The position numbers and the translations under genes are program-made. From Aminobacter aminovorans (GTDB lineage Bacteria; Pseudomonadota; Alphaproteobacteria; Rhizobiales; Rhizobiaceae): 64,000 nucleotides of DNA. Position 1 is the first letter of the stretch; the number at the start of each line of letters is the position of its first letter. Positions 47,657 to 57,761 of the stretch are shown here, one piece after another. The stretch lies in NCBI RefSeq assembly GCF_900445235.1, contig NZ_UFSM01000001.1, positions 4,931,959 through 4,995,958 of the forward strand, written 5' to 3'. Under the pieces are notes generated by a model. The model worked only from the letters and a program-made list of their open reading frames with translations, had not been told where the DNA came from and did no database searches.

Positions 47657-48466
47657 ATGTTGACCAATCGCTCGATGAACGCAACGGGAAAACGCCTCGC
47701 CAGAATGGCTTTGCTGACGCTGCTGATGGCGAGTGTCGCCGGCTGCGGCGCCTCCAGGATGACCACCGGCTCGATCGGACGCGGCAAATCGGTCGACACC
47801 ATGTCGACCGGCGCGATCGGCGGCTCCGTCGACCAGATTGGCCGGGTCTATGCCAGCGATCCCAACAACAAGCCGGTAGCGCTGCAATATGCCTCCGCAC
47901 TGCAGATAAAGGGTCAGACCGACCAGTCGCTGGCTGTGATGCGCAAGCTCGCGATCGGCTACCCAAAGGACCGCGACGTGCTCGCGGCCTATGGCAAGGC
48001 ACTCGCCGCCTCGGGACAATTCCAGCCGGCGCTTGACGCCGTGCGCCGTGCGCAGACGCCCGAATATCCCGACTGGAAGCTGGTGTCGGCGGAGGCTGCG
48101 ATCCTCGACCAGCTCGGCCAGACCCAGGACGCACGCGGCCTGTATCGCAAGGCGCTCGACCTCAAGCCGAACGAACCGTCGGTGCTGTCCAATCTCGGAA
48201 TGTCCTATGTGCTCGAAGGCGACCTGAAATCGGCCGAGACCTATCTCCGCTCGGCCGCTTCGCAACCCGGCGCCGATAGCCGCGTGCGCCAGAATCTCGC
48301 GCTCGCCGTCGGACTCCAGGGCCGCTTCGACGAAGCCGAGAAGATTGCGAGTCAGGAGCTCTCGCCCGAGCAGGCACAGGCCAATGTCAGCTATCTCAGG
48401 AGCATGCTGGCCCAGCAGAACGCGTGGAACCAGATCAAGGCCGACGACAAGTCGAAGAAGAACTGA
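47657..48466 (+). CDS. tadD: Tad pilus assembly lipoprotein TadD (TPR protein)
   Basis: 269-residue outer-membrane-associated lipoprotein by its lipobox SVAGC (Cys30). Tetratricopeptide repeats occupy about residues 70-245 (LQYASALQIKGQTDQSLAVM; ALDLKPNEPSVLSNLGMSYV). TadD is thought to pilot secretin assembly. Transcribed toward tadC with a shared bidirectional terminator. Confidence 0.92.
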   Translation: MLTNRSMNATGKRLARMALLTLLMASVAGCGASRMTTGSIGRGKSVDTMSTGAIGGSVDQIGRVYASDPNNKPVALQYASALQIKGQTDQSLAVMRKLAIGYPKDRDVLAAYGKALAASGQFQPALDAVRRAQTPEYPDWKLVSAEAAILDQLGQTQDARGLYRKALDLKPNEPSVLSNLGMSYVLEGDLKSAETYLRSAASQPGADSRVRQNLALAVGLQGRFDEAEKIASQELSPEQAQANVSYLRSMLAQQNAWNQIKADDKSKKN

Positions 48467-48487
48467 CGAACCCGTCTGCCTGAAATG

Positions 48488-48517
48488 AAAAAGCCGCGTC
48501 ACGACGCGGCTTTTTTT
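48488..48517. terminator. Bidirectional terminator between tadD and tadC
   Basis: AAAAAGCCGCGTC, loop AC, GACGCGGCTTTTTTT: A-run on one side and T-run on the other, ending both the tadD transcript and the converging tad operon. Confidence 0.92.
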
Positions 48518-48540
48518 ATGCTTCGTGAAGGATGCCGCGC

Positions 48541-49557
48541 TTACTCGCTGCTCGACTGTTGCTTGTCGCCCATAATGCCGCGCTCGCTGATCTGCATGCC
48601 GGCGGGGCCGAGGATGACGGCAAAAAGAACCGGCAGGAAGAACAGGATCATCGGCACGGTGAGCTTGGGTGGCAGGGCAGCCGCCTTCTTTTCGGCAGCG
48701 TTCATGCGCATGTCACGGCTTTCGGCTGCCAGCACGCGCAACGCATGTGCGACGGGCGTGCCATAACGTTCAGCCTGGATCAGCGCCTGGGTAACCGACT
48801 TGACCGATTCGAGACCGGTGCGGCCGGCCAGGTTTTCATAGGCCTGGCGGCGCTCGGTCAGATAAGACAACTCGGCATTGGTGAGCACGAACTCCTCGGC
48901 CAGATCGACCGACTGTGCGCCGATCTCGTCGGCAACCTTTCGCAGGGCCGCTTCGACCGACATGCCCGACTCGACGCAGATCAGCATCAGGTCGAGCGCA
49001 TCGGGCCAGGCTGCCTGGATCGATTGCTTGCGCTTGGTGGCGCGATTGGTGACGTAAAGCACAGGCGCGTAAAAACCGGCATATGCCAATGCAATGCAGA
49101 CAAAGATCTTCATCACAAACGGCTTGTCGGCAAACACGCCTAGCACGAAGACATAGAAGATGCCCAGCACCAGGCCGGCGAACGGCAAGACCAGGCGAAA
49201 GAACAGGAAGCGTGTCAGCGGGTTCTGGCCGCGAAAACCGGCGACCTTCAGCTTGTTGAGCGTAGCTTCGTCGACAAGTGCGCGGCGCAGATCGAGCCGC
49301 TCGACGATGTTGCGCATGCCGATGGACTGCTGTTCGCGCAGACCTTTGTGGCGACGGTCGGCTTCCGCGGCAAGGCGCATGCGCTGCTTGGCGCGCAACT
49401 CGTCGCGTTCCAGAGCCACGGCCTTCATGCGACCCTTGAGCGGATTGCCGCTCAACGAGGGCATGACGGTGAAAACGGTGGCGAACACCGCGATTGCAAC
49501 GAGCAACGCGATGAGGAACGAGGGATCGGTAAGCGTCTTGACAACCTGGTCCGTCAT
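48541..49557 (-). CDS. tadC: Type II secretion system F-domain protein TadC
   Basis: 338-residue inner-membrane platform protein. GspF/T2SSF domain (about 165-290) with DALDLMLICVESGMSVEAAL and ERYGTPVAHALRVLA, flanked by four membrane helices including the C-terminal pair. Works with TadB and the CpaF ATPase to extrude pilin. 4 bp after tadB; last gene of the minus-strand operon. Confidence 0.94.
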   Translation of the reverse strand: MTDQVVKTLTDPSFLIALLVAIAVFATVFTVMPSLSGNPLKGRMKAVALERDELRAKQRMRLAAEADRRHKGLREQQSIGMRNIVERLDLRRALVDEATLNKLKVAGFRGQNPLTRFLFFRLVLPFAGLVLGIFYVFVLGVFADKPFVMKIFVCIALAYAGFYAPVLYVTNRATKRKQSIQAAWPDALDLMLICVESGMSVEAALRKVADEIGAQSVDLAEEFVLTNAELSYLTERRQAYENLAGRTGLESVKSVTQALIQAERYGTPVAHALRVLAAESRDMRMNAAEKKAAALPPKLTVPMILFFLPVLFAVILGPAGMQISERGIMGDKQQSSSE

Positions 49558-49561
49558 CGGC

Positions 49562-50575
49562 CTAGACCTCGAAGTTCATCATCTTGCGCATCACGAAAAT
49601 GCCGATCGCCATCCAAACACCTGAGATGCCGAGGATGAGGTGGCCAGTGCTGGTGACAAACAGCGGCATGATGTAATTGGGACTGGAGAAGAAGACGAGC
49701 ACGGCGACGACGACCGGCAGCGAGCCGATGATCGCAGCCGAGGCCTTGGCTTCCATCGACAGGGCCTGGATCTTGGCTTTCATCTTCTTGCGGTCGCGCA
49801 GCACCCGCGACAGGTTTCCCAACGCTTCGGAGAGGTTGCCGCCTGCCTGGCTCTGGATCTGGATGACGATGCCGAAGAAGCCGGCCTCGGGGCACGGCAT
49901 GGTTTCGGTCATTCGCAAAGCGGCGTCCGGAATTGAAACTCCGACCTGCTGAGCTTCGACGAGGCGACGGAATTCACCACGAACGGGTTCGGGCGATTCC
50001 GAGGCGATGAGGCGGATGCCATCATTGAGCGGAAGACCTGATTTCACGGCCCGCACGATGATGTCGAGCGCATTGGGGAATTCTTCCAGGAACTGCTTGA
50101 CGCGGCGGCCGCGCCGGAAGGCGACGAACCATCTGGGCAAGCCGATACCGCCGGCAAGCAGCGCACCGGGCAACAGGATCAGAGGCGCACCCGCCAGATA
50201 GATCAGAAGCGTGACGACGACACCGCATATCGCCGAATAGACGTAGAAGCGCTCGATCGTGACCAACATCCCGGCCTGGCGAATCTGGACACGCAGCGGC
50301 GGCTTCTTGATGTTGCGGTCCTTTGCCTTCTGCTTTTCCTCGAGCTCTTTGAGCGTGTCCTGCACCGACTTGCGCCGCTTGGCGACTTCGGCGACCCGGT
50401 CGCGGGAAGCCTTGACCACCGACTTGTCCGACTCCGTCTGCCTGACCAAGGCCATGCGACGATCCGTATTGGCCTGGGTCTCGATGCGATTGAACAGAAA
50501 GGCATAAGCGACCGCGCCGGCGCTGAGACCGGCGAGAGCAATGAAGATCAGCATCATGGGGTCGAGGCCGAACAT
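49562..50575 (-). CDS. tadB: Type II secretion system F-domain protein TadB
   Basis: 337-residue platform paralogue of TadC. T2SSF domain has FPNALDIIVRAVKSGLPLNDG and QSQAGGNLSEALGNLSRVLRDRKKM. Helices at the N-terminus, about 115-150 and the C-terminal end. 28 bp after cpaF. Confidence 0.94.
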   Translation of the reverse strand: MFGLDPMMLIFIALAGLSAGAVAYAFLFNRIETQANTDRRMALVRQTESDKSVVKASRDRVAEVAKRRKSVQDTLKELEEKQKAKDRNIKKPPLRVQIRQAGMLVTIERFYVYSAICGVVVTLLIYLAGAPLILLPGALLAGGIGLPRWFVAFRRGRRVKQFLEEFPNALDIIVRAVKSGLPLNDGIRLIASESPEPVRGEFRRLVEAQQVGVSIPDAALRMTETMPCPEAGFFGIVIQIQSQAGGNLSEALGNLSRVLRDRKKMKAKIQALSMEAKASAAIIGSLPVVVAVLVFFSSPNYIMPLFVTSTGHLILGISGVWMAIGIFVMRKMMNFEV

Positions 50576-50603
50576 GGCGCGTCAGATCCTCATCTCGAGC
50601 ATG

Positions 50604-52097
50604 TCAGTCCGCCGCCTTTTCCATGGCCTCGAGGGCCGTCGCAAGGCGGGCTTCCTCGCCATAGTAGCGAGCACGGTCCCAGAAATGCGGCCGGCCGATG
50701 CCGGTGGAGACGTGGCTGCCGATCAGCCTGCCGTTCTGGTCCTCGCCCTTGATGTTGTAGAGCACAAGGTCCTGGGTGATGATCACATCGCCTTCCATGC
50801 CGATCACCTCGGTGATGTGGGTGATGCGGCGCGAACCGTCGCGCAGGCGGGCGGCCTGGATGATGATGTCGACCGAGCCGACGACGATCTCGCGCACGGT
50901 CTTCTGCGGCAGCGAATAGCCGCCCATGGCAATCATCGCCTCGATACGGTTCAGGCATTCGCGCGGGCTGTTGGAGTGGATCGTGCCCATCGAACCGTCA
51001 TGGCCGGTATTCATCGCCTGCAGCAGATCAAACACCTCCGGTCCGCGCACTTCGCCGACGATGATGCGCTCCGGACGCATGCGGAGGCAGTTTTTGACGA
51101 GGTCGCGCATCGTCACTTCGCCCTCGCCTTCCAGGTTGGGCGGACGCGTTTCGAGACGGACGACATGCGGCTGCTGCAGTTGCAGTTCCGCCGAGTCCTC
51201 GCAGGTGATGACGCGTTCGTCGCGGTCGATATAGTTGGTCAGGCAGTTGAGCAGCGTCGTCTTGCCGGAGCCGGTACCGCCAGAAATGATGATGTTGCAG
51301 CGGACGCGACCGATGATCTTGAGCACTTCGGCGCCGTGCTGCGAAATCGCACCGAACTTGACGAGCTGATCGAGCGTCAGCTTGTCCTTCTTGAACTTGC
51401 GGATGGTGAGGGCGGCGCCATCGATCGACAGCGGCGGCGCAATGACGTTGACGCGGGAGCCATCGGGCAGGCGCGCATCGCAGATCGGCGAGGATTCATC
51501 GACGCGGCGACCGACCTGGCTGACGATGCGCTGGCAGATGTTGAGCAGTTGCTGGTTGTCTCTGAAGCGGATGGAGGTCTGCTCGACCTTGCCATTGACC
51601 TCAATGTAGACGTTCTTGGCGCCGTTGACCATGATGTCGGCGATTTCGTCGCGCGCCAGCAGCGGTTCGAGCGGGCCATAGCCAAGCACGTCGTTGCAGA
51701 TGTCCTCGAGCAGCTCTTCCTGCTCGGAAATCGACATCGCGAAGTTCTTGATCGCGATGATGTCGTTGACGATGTCGCGAATTTCCTCGCGGGCACTGTC
51801 GGAATCGAGCTTGGCAAGCTGTGACAGATCGATGGTGTCGATCAGCGCCGAAAACACCTGGCTCTTGGTGTCGTAGTAGCTCTCGCTGCGCTCGCGCTGT
51901 GCCTTGCGAGGCTCGGGCGCAAAAGAGGGCGTCGGCTCGAAGTTGCGCCGCGATGCGGCTGCCGGCGCGGCCGTCGCCGGGCGCGGGGCAACCAGCGTAT
52001 CGCCGGCTTGTGGCGCCGCGGGGGGCGTCGTCGTTGCGAGCGGACGGAAGCCCGGCGTGGGGCGATTACCGTCGTCGTTGCCTCTCCTGCCAAACAT
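50604..52097 (-). CDS. cpaF: Tad pilus secretion ATPase CpaF/TadA
   Basis: 497-residue hexameric ATPase powering pilin extrusion and retraction. Disordered Pro/Ala N-terminus (1-75), N2 helical domain, then the RecA-like domain with Walker [15 protein letters not shown], Asp box [11 protein letters not shown], Walker B-like [14 protein letters not shown] and His box [15 protein letters not shown]. All catalytic motifs are intact. ATG 52097 is 29 bp after cpaE. Confidence 0.96.
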   Translation of the reverse strand: MFGRRGNDDGNRPTPGFRPLATTTPPAAPQAGDTLVAPRPATAAPAAASRRNFEPTPSFAPEPRKAQRERSESYYDTKSQVFSALIDTIDLSQLAKLDSDSAREEIRDIVNDIIAIKNFAMSISEQEELLEDICNDVLGYGPLEPLLARDEIADIMVNGAKNVYIEVNGKVEQTSIRFRDNQQLLNICQRIVSQVGRRVDESSPICDARLPDGSRVNVIAPPLSIDGAALTIRKFKKDKLTLDQLVKFGAISQHGAEVLKIIGRVRCNIIISGGTGSGKTTLLNCLTNYIDRDERVITCEDSAELQLQQPHVVRLETRPPNLEGEGEVTMRDLVKNCLRMRPERIIVGEVRGPEVFDLLQAMNTGHDGSMGTIHSNSPRECLNRIEAMIAMGGYSLPQKTVREIVVGSVDIIIQAARLRDGSRRITHITEVIGMEGDVIITQDLVLYNIKGEDQNGRLIGSHVSTGIGRPHFWDRARYYGEEARLATALEAMEKAAD

Positions 52098-52126
52098 GAT
52101 CGACTAACACCTCCGCCGCAATGGCA

Positions 52127-53410
52127 TTACTTCTTGCGAGCCTTCAGCCGATTGAGAATTCCACCAAGCGCAGACGCCTTCTTGGCCTTGGCCTCTGACC
52201 TTCCGGTCAGCACATGAGCGATCTCGTTGATCGTCTGGACGATCGCATTCTTGGCATCCATCTCGCCCAGCATGCGTCCATTGTTGGCCGCATTGCCGAA
52301 CAGCAGCGGATCGAACGGGATGACCGCCAACGGCGTGATGCCGAGTGGCTCCGTGAAATCCTTGGCGGATATTTCCGGCCGTTTCGGCACGCCTGCCTGG
52401 TTGAGGATCAGCCTGGGCGGTGGATCGTTGGGCCGCAGCCGCTTCAACATGTCGACCATGTTCTTGGTGTTGCGCAGATTGGCCAGCTCCGGCGTCGCCG
52501 TGATGACCACCTCGTCGGCGCGGAGCAGCGTGTTCTTGCTCCAGCCGCTCCAGATATGGGGCACGTCGAGCACGAGCATCGGCGAGCTGCGCTGGGCCGT
52601 GTCGATGATCGAGGTGAAGGCCTCGGCGTCGAAATCATAGACGCGCTCAAGCGTAGACGGTGCGGCAAGCAGTGACAGATGCTCGGCGCACTGCGCGAGC
52701 AAGCGATCGAGATAGACCTCGTCGACACGTTCGGGCGCAAACACCGCTTCAGCGATACCTTGGGCGGGATCCTGGTCGAAATTGATGTTGGCTGTGCCGA
52801 AGGCCAGATCGAGGTCGGCCACAACGACCTCGGACTTGAACAGGCTCGACATCGCCCAGGCGATATTGTGGGCGATGGTGGACGAGCCAACGCCGCCCTT
52901 GGCGCCGACGAAGGCGATCGAGCGCCCGATCGGTTCGGCATCGGGGTCGACGAAGATCGAGGAGATGACACTGACGACATCCGCCGTGGAAACCGGCGCC
53001 ACGACATATTCCGAAATGCCCGAGCGGATCAGCTCGCGATAGAGTGCTACGTCGTTGTAGTGGCCGATGACCACGACCTTGGAGCTGGGGTCGCAGTATT
53101 CCGACAGCCGGTGCAGCGCCTCAAGCAGGCTCTTGGGTTCGCTGCGCGATTCCAGGATGATGAGGTTCGGCGTCGGCGCACCACTATAGACTTCGATGGC
53201 AGTTTCGATGCCACCCATATGGACCTGAAGATGGGCCTTGGCCATCCGACGGTCCTCGCCGGCGCGGCCAATCGGCCCGGCGACGCTGTCTGTCTCGCAG
53301 AATGCCTGGATCGAGATACGCGGCACCGGCCGCAATGTCTGCATGACATCGAGGTCATGCTGCGACAGCTCGGCACCCTCGGGCGGGGAATCGTAGGCGA
53401 GATTGCTCAT
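52127..53410 (-). CDS. cpaE: Tad pilus localisation protein CpaE/TadZ
   Basis: 427 residues: N-terminal receiver-like domain (about 55-150, without a full phospho-acceptor set) and a C-terminal MinD/ParA-type ATPase with deviant Walker A FVGAKGGVGSST. By family it places the pilus machine at the pole. 21 bp after cpaD. Confidence 0.93.
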   Translation of the reverse strand: MSNLAYDSPPEGAELSQHDLDVMQTLRPVPRISIQAFCETDSVAGPIGRAGEDRRMAKAHLQVHMGGIETAIEVYSGAPTPNLIILESRSEPKSLLEALHRLSEYCDPSSKVVVIGHYNDVALYRELIRSGISEYVVAPVSTADVVSVISSIFVDPDAEPIGRSIAFVGAKGGVGSSTIAHNIAWAMSSLFKSEVVVADLDLAFGTANINFDQDPAQGIAEAVFAPERVDEVYLDRLLAQCAEHLSLLAAPSTLERVYDFDAEAFTSIIDTAQRSSPMLVLDVPHIWSGWSKNTLLRADEVVITATPELANLRNTKNMVDMLKRLRPNDPPPRLILNQAGVPKRPEISAKDFTEPLGITPLAVIPFDPLLFGNAANNGRMLGEMDAKNAIVQTINEIAHVLTGRSEAKAKKASALGGILNRLKARKK

Positions 53411-53431
53411 GTCAGACTGCCCCTAGCCATA

Positions 53432-54142
53432 TCAATAGAACGTTTCCGGATCCCAAGCGGCCGGCGGCTTTCGATACTGATCAATCACAACGTTGCGATT
53501 CTCGGCATCAATCTCGCTCTGCTTGCGCGGCCCGAGCAGGTCCGCCGGGTTGGCAATCTGCGCAGCGAGATTGTTCTGATAGGAACAACCGAAATTGGCG
53601 TGGAGCTTGTTTTCGGTGGTGTCGGCGATGTCCGCTGGCCATCTTCCACAGCGTCCCGTCTGTGCCCGCATCGCCGGATAGACGACGCGGATCGGCGAAG
53701 ACGCCTCTGGGTATTCGGTCTGATAGCTGGTGACGGCGATCCGGTTCCTGGGAACGCCCGCCTTCATCGCGATGTTCATCAATCCGCGCGCCGCATGCGA
53801 CGCGGCGACGTCGTTGGCTCCACCTGATGGCGTCATGATCGTCAGTGTGGGCGCTGCCTGACGATCATAATTCTGCAGATATCCTTCAAAGGTGACCTTC
53901 TGGCCCCTGGTGATGCCGCGATCGCCAGCACCGACCGGGATGTCGATCGTCTGGTTCTTCTCGGCGATGACGATCGGATGATTGGTGCGATAGTCATCCG
54001 GGATCGAGCCGACGACGACGCTGTCGCGATTGGCGCAGCCGGCCAGCAACGCCACCGTCGCAACTGCAAGGAGTGAACAAAACGAGCGCGCTTTGGCCGA
54101 TCTGTCGCGACCGGCGGTGCGTGTGAAGATTGCCTGAGACAT
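53432..54142 (-). CDS. cpaD: Tad pilus assembly lipoprotein CpaD
   Basis: Outer-membrane lipoprotein of the secretin complex; lipobox LLAGC then ANRDS. The CpaD domain contains IPDDYRTNHPIVIAE and two Cys (GRCGRWP; NFGCSYQNN) typical of the family. ATG 54142 has GGGGATAGGGGC before it; ATG 54160 overlapping the cpaC stop (ATGA) is an equally possible start giving six more residues. Confidence 0.9.
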   Translation of the reverse strand: MSQAIFTRTAGRDRSAKARSFCSLLAVATVALLAGCANRDSVVVGSIPDDYRTNHPIVIAEKNQTIDIPVGAGDRGITRGQKVTFEGYLQNYDRQAAPTLTIMTPSGGANDVAASHAARGLMNIAMKAGVPRNRIAVTSYQTEYPEASSPIRVVYPAMRAQTGRCGRWPADIADTTENKLHANFGCSYQNNLAAQIANPADLLGPRKQSEIDAENRNVVIDQYRKPPAAWDPETFY

Positions 54143-54156
54143 GCCCCTATCCCCAC

Positions 54157-55683
54157 TCATTTGTAGATGAAGCCGACGACGCCGTGGTAGCGGCCCATGG
54201 GCTTGTCGGTTTTCATGGTGCCGTAGACCCGGTTAACGCGGCCGAGGAACATGCCGGCACCATCGCTGGCGGCGTTGAAATTGTCGTCGGGCTTGGCGAG
54301 TTCGTTACGCGGGGTCGGGCGAGCAAGATATGGCGTCACGATGATGACCAGCTCGGTCTCGTTGCGTATGAAGTCGCGGCTGCGGAACAAGGTACCGAGG
54401 ATCGGCACTTTTGACAGACCGGGCACGCCGCCCATCACCTGCTTGACGTCGTCGCGAACAAGTCCGGCAATCATCATCGACCCGCCCGAAGGAAGTTCAA
54501 CGGTCGTGTCGGCGAGACGCTTGCGCAGGGACGGCAACATTGGGCCTCCGCCAGCGAGACCCGGCGATTCGTTGGTTGGTTCGGATACAGCCGTACGAAT
54601 CTTTAGACTGATACGTCCTGCGGAAAGGACGACTGGCTTGAAATCAAGACTGATGCCGTATTCGACGCGCTCGTAACGGAGGCCGCCCGGGTCGGTTACG
54701 TCGCCCTCGTTGTTGCGCTTCTCGCCTTGAACTTCCTGCAGCATGTTGAATTCGCCGCCGACGCGAAAAGTCGCCTGCTCGCCCGAGACCGCTGTCAATG
54801 TCGGCTCCGCCAGCGTCTTCATCACGCCGGCCTGTTCCATCGCGTTGATCGAGGCACCGAGCCCATCTTTTGACAGACTGAAGGTGCCCTCTCCGCCCAT
54901 TGCCAAAGGTGCGCCAAGGCCACCTGGTATGGCGGATCCTACGCCCCATCTTATGCCGTCGCTCACCCCACCACCCAGCATGTTGACGCCAAGCTGCTTC
55001 ATTATGTTGCGGCTGACTTCGGCGACGGTAACCTTCAGCATGACCTGATCGTCGCCGACGATCTGGAGCAGGTTGACGATCTTGCTCTTCTGGCGTGTCT
55101 GGTCGGGGTTGTTGATGTCGACGCCGCCGTTTTCGGACCCACCGGTGGCGGTCTGCGAATACTGGCCGGTCGTGGCCTCACCGCCAGTAACGAAGATAGT
55201 CGCCAGGTCGACGGCGCGCTTGGCATCGAGGGGCGTATCGACGGTGCCGGTCAGCACGACGTTGTCGTTCAGCAACTCGACCTTGATGTCGGCGCCGGGA
55301 ATGAAGCGCTTGATGTAGTCCTCGAGGCCGGCGACGTCGCGCTCGACGGCGAGATCGAGGCTGACGATCTGCTCGCCATTGGGACCGAAGACGAAGATAT
55401 TGGTTTCACCCACAGCCTTGCCGAACAGATAGATGCGGCGGGCCGTACGGGTGACGGCGTCCGCAACGGTCGGATTGGCGACAAGGATGTCATAGGCGTC
55501 GTTCGGCAGATCGATGACCACCGACTTGTTGAGCCCCAGTTTGACGCGCTGGCTGGTGACGTTGTTCGAGCCGACCTTGGCCTGGGCCGCCGATGCCGAC
55601 GAGAAATCGGTAGCGATAGCACCTGCGGCAAAAATGCCAAGTGCAGCGGTGGCAGTCGCCAGGAATCTGATGCAGGATCTCAT
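54157..55683 (-). CDS. cpaC: Tad pilus secretin CpaC/RcpA
   Basis: 508-residue outer-membrane channel. Signal peptide to about residue 33, N-terminal pil_N domain (RVKLGLNKSVVIDLPNDAYD), BON-like domain (VELLNDNVVLTGTVDTPLDA) and the secretin domain with VPILGTLFRSRDF and ETELVIIVTPYLARP. ATG overlaps the cpaB stop (ATGA). Confidence 0.95.
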   Translation of the reverse strand: MRSCIRFLATATAALGIFAAGAIATDFSSASAAQAKVGSNNVTSQRVKLGLNKSVVIDLPNDAYDILVANPTVADAVTRTARRIYLFGKAVGETNIFVFGPNGEQIVSLDLAVERDVAGLEDYIKRFIPGADIKVELLNDNVVLTGTVDTPLDAKRAVDLATIFVTGGEATTGQYSQTATGGSENGGVDINNPDQTRQKSKIVNLLQIVGDDQVMLKVTVAEVSRNIMKQLGVNMLGGGVSDGIRWGVGSAIPGGLGAPLAMGGEGTFSLSKDGLGASINAMEQAGVMKTLAEPTLTAVSGEQATFRVGGEFNMLQEVQGEKRNNEGDVTDPGGLRYERVEYGISLDFKPVVLSAGRISLKIRTAVSEPTNESPGLAGGGPMLPSLRKRLADTTVELPSGGSMMIAGLVRDDVKQVMGGVPGLSKVPILGTLFRSRDFIRNETELVIIVTPYLARPTPRNELAKPDDNFNAASDGAGMFLGRVNRVYGTMKTDKPMGRYHGVVGFIYK

Positions 55684-56495
55684 TTCCTTGCTCCCGATTC
55701 AGAAATCTCGCCGGATTTGATGAGCCGCACGGTGCCGCGCTTGCCGGAACCCGAAACCAGGTAGTCGGCCTCGGCAAGGTTCTTCTGCTGTGTGTCGGCA
55801 ACCGAGCGCAGCGCCAGCGTCAACCGGTCAGCCATCTGCTGCGCCACCGTGATGATTTCGGCCTGTTGCGGGGTAAGCTCCAGCGTCGCCGTCTCGCCGA
55901 CCTTGACCTTCTTGCCCTCTTCGTCCTCCTGGATGGCCTGATCGATGGCCAGCACACGGATGTTGCTGAGGATGGTCTCGGTTGTGAAGCCACCGCCGGA
56001 CTTCGATGCGTCGGCGCGGCGTGTCATGATGACGTCGACATAATCGTTGGGCAGAATGAAGCCGCCAGCCGACGTGTCGGCGGAAATCGTCGTGGCAACC
56101 GCGCGCATGCCGGACGGCAGCACGGCCGACATGAAGCTCTGGCCTTCGCCGATCAGCTTGGACTTGCGCAGCGGTTCGCCGCTGTACATGGCAAGGCGCG
56201 CCACCGAGGCCTTGAACTTCTCAAGCGCCTCGGGCTCGGCATTCCGGGTAATGAAGTTGGGATTGACGCCGTCGCTCGGCCAGGGCTGCCAACCGATGTT
56301 GTTTTCGACAGTGGCGCCCATGGGCACGTCGCCAGTCAGAACCAGCACATCGGTGAGCGCTATCTGCGGCTGCTGCGGGCCGGATTCAACGATGACCTCC
56401 GGCGGCGGCGGGGCCGCCATGTTTTTGGCGACAAAACCGGCGCCGCCTGCGGCAGCGACCGCCACGCCCAATATCATCAGTCGCGATGCAGCCAT
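55680..56495 (-). CDS. cpaB: Tad pilus assembly protein CpaB/RcpC
   Basis: 271 residues: N-terminal helix (about 5-22), SAF domain (about 50-115, with DVLVLTGDVPMGATV) and RcpC region (GFILPNDYVDVIMTRR). Links the inner and outer parts of the apparatus. ATG 56495 (MAASRLMILG) chosen over the longer frame; 127 bp separate it from cpaA. Confidence 0.92.
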   Translation of the reverse strand: MAASRLMILGVAVAAAGGAGFVAKNMAAPPPPEVIVESGPQQPQIALTDVLVLTGDVPMGATVENNIGWQPWPSDGVNPNFITRNAEPEALEKFKASVARLAMYSGEPLRKSKLIGEGQSFMSAVLPSGMRAVATTISADTSAGGFILPNDYVDVIMTRRADASKSGGGFTTETILSNIRVLAIDQAIQEDEEGKKVKVGETATLELTPQQAEIITVAQQMADRLTLALRSVADTQQKNLAEADYLVSGSGKRGTVRLIKSGEISESGARK

Positions 56496-56622
56496 TTGTC
56501 CGAAACCTCGCCCTGGCACCCCATCAAGCCAAGCCGGACTTTGCATAGGCAATCGTCAACTTATGGTTAATGCAATCCTTACGAGCGTGATTAATTGTTT
56601 CTTACGCAGGGTGGGGCCGCAG

Positions 56623-57144
56623 CTATTGCGCGGCCAAACGGTCCACCGCCCAGACCACCAATGGTGACGAGGGATAGGCCAAGAGGCCACCCAAACCGAG
56701 CGCGATGCCATAGGGTACGCCCTTGGCATCTTCGGAAAAGTTCTTGAGAAGCATGTTGCGGCCAACGACATGCGACAGCGGCGAACTGCGGAACACAAGG
56801 ATCGCAAGCGTCAACACGCCACCAAGGATCGTCGCCGTGAGAAGGTACTCCATCAGCGGCATGCCAAAGCCCATCCAGACGCCGGTGGCAGCAATGAGCT
56901 TGGCATCGCCGCCACCCATGCCACCCAGAGCAAACAGTCCAAAAGTGACAGTCAGCAACAAGGCGCCGGCGGCTATATGCATGCCCATGTCAGACCACGC
57001 CATCCCTGTCAGCGGCGCAACGACAACAAACACAGCGAGCAGCAACAACGGCACGCGATTGGCAATCGTCATCGACAACATGTCCGAGATGGCCGCGAAC
57101 ATCATGCAGAAAGGAAAAACGACAAAAATCAACGCTTCCAGCAT
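56623..57144 (-). CDS. cpaA: Prepilin peptidase CpaA/TadV (A24 family)
   Basis: 173-residue integral-membrane aspartic protease that cleaves the Flp prepilin and pseudopilins. The two catalytic Asp are Asp21 (AAISDMLSMTIANR) and Asp80 (GGMGGGDAK). About six helices; lacks the N-terminal methylase domain, as usual for TadV. 156 bp after flp, beyond a terminator. Confidence 0.93.
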   Translation of the reverse strand: MLEALIFVVFPFCMMFAAISDMLSMTIANRVPLLLLAVFVVVAPLTGMAWSDMGMHIAAGALLLTVTFGLFALGGMGGGDAKLIAATGVWMGFGMPLMEYLLTATILGGVLTLAILVFRSSPLSHVVGRNMLLKNFSEDAKGVPYGIALGLGGLLAYPSSPLVVWAVDRLAAQ

Positions 57145-57224
57145 GGTTTTCCATCCGTCATCCAGAGCCTGAGCGACACTAGGACCGTGGCGTTAAAGCC
57201 AGGTGAAGCATCAGCGCCTGAAAA

Positions 57225-57258
57225 AGCAAAAAAGGCTGCTCGTGCGAGCAGCCTTTTC
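57225..57258 (-). terminator. Terminator/attenuator between flp and cpaA
   Basis: Minus strand: AGGCTGCTCG and CGAGCAGCCT form a 10-bp stem, followed by TTTTTTGCTTTTT. Expected to end most flp transcripts, leaving read-through for cpaA onward. Confidence 0.85.
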
Positions 57259-57300
57259 GCAGACCTTACCGGCAAGGCGCCGAAAGGCATTAAGCCCATA

Positions 57301-57474
57301 TCACGGGGCAGGCGTCAGCGCCGTCGCCACTGCCGAGAAGCGGCTGCTGAGCTGCGTGCCGACGCTGGTAGCAGCGGTGATGATGGCAAGCGCGATCAGG
57401 GTGGCGATCAGACCGTATTCGATAGCGGTCGCGCCGGATTCGTCCTTAACAAAACGTGCGATGAGGTTAGACAT
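57301..57474 (-). CDS. flp: Flp family type IVb pilin
   Basis: 57-residue major pilin. Prepilin cleavage is predicted after Gly14 in ESGATAIEYGLIATLIAL, with Glu at +5 and Tyr at +6, the Flp signature. A hydrophobic helix fills about 18-42 and the tail is short. AAGGAG lies 7 nt before ATG 57474; the longer frame to 57543 has no pilin sequence. Only one flp copy is seen in the window. Confidence 0.95.
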   Translation of the reverse strand: MSNLIARFVKDESGATAIEYGLIATLIALAIITAATSVGTQLSSRFSAVATALTPAP

Positions 57475-57761
57475 TGTAAGCTCCTTGCTCCGTGTTACAG
57501 CACTTCCGCCAACATTTCTTTGTCGTCGATCGGATGATTGCAACCTAGCGGGGAGCTCTTTCGATCGACTTAAGAAATAGCCTTACCGAATCCTTTCCCT
57601 GCGACTTGGCTCCCTTTGGTTAATCCCAACCTAAGCAGAACCTGACAATTGTCGGAAATGCAGCCGTCTCAGGGCTACGACGTTTTGCAGCCGCAATATG
57701 GATATTTTCGAACGCGCCGACAGAAAGGAGCGTTCGTCCTATGGTTGTCCCTACCCTGCGC

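Noticed and set aside
57475..57620. CtrA site directly upstream of flp
   Set aside because: TTAA half-sites occur (in CTTAAG and TTAACC), but none has a partner at the required 7-nt spacing.
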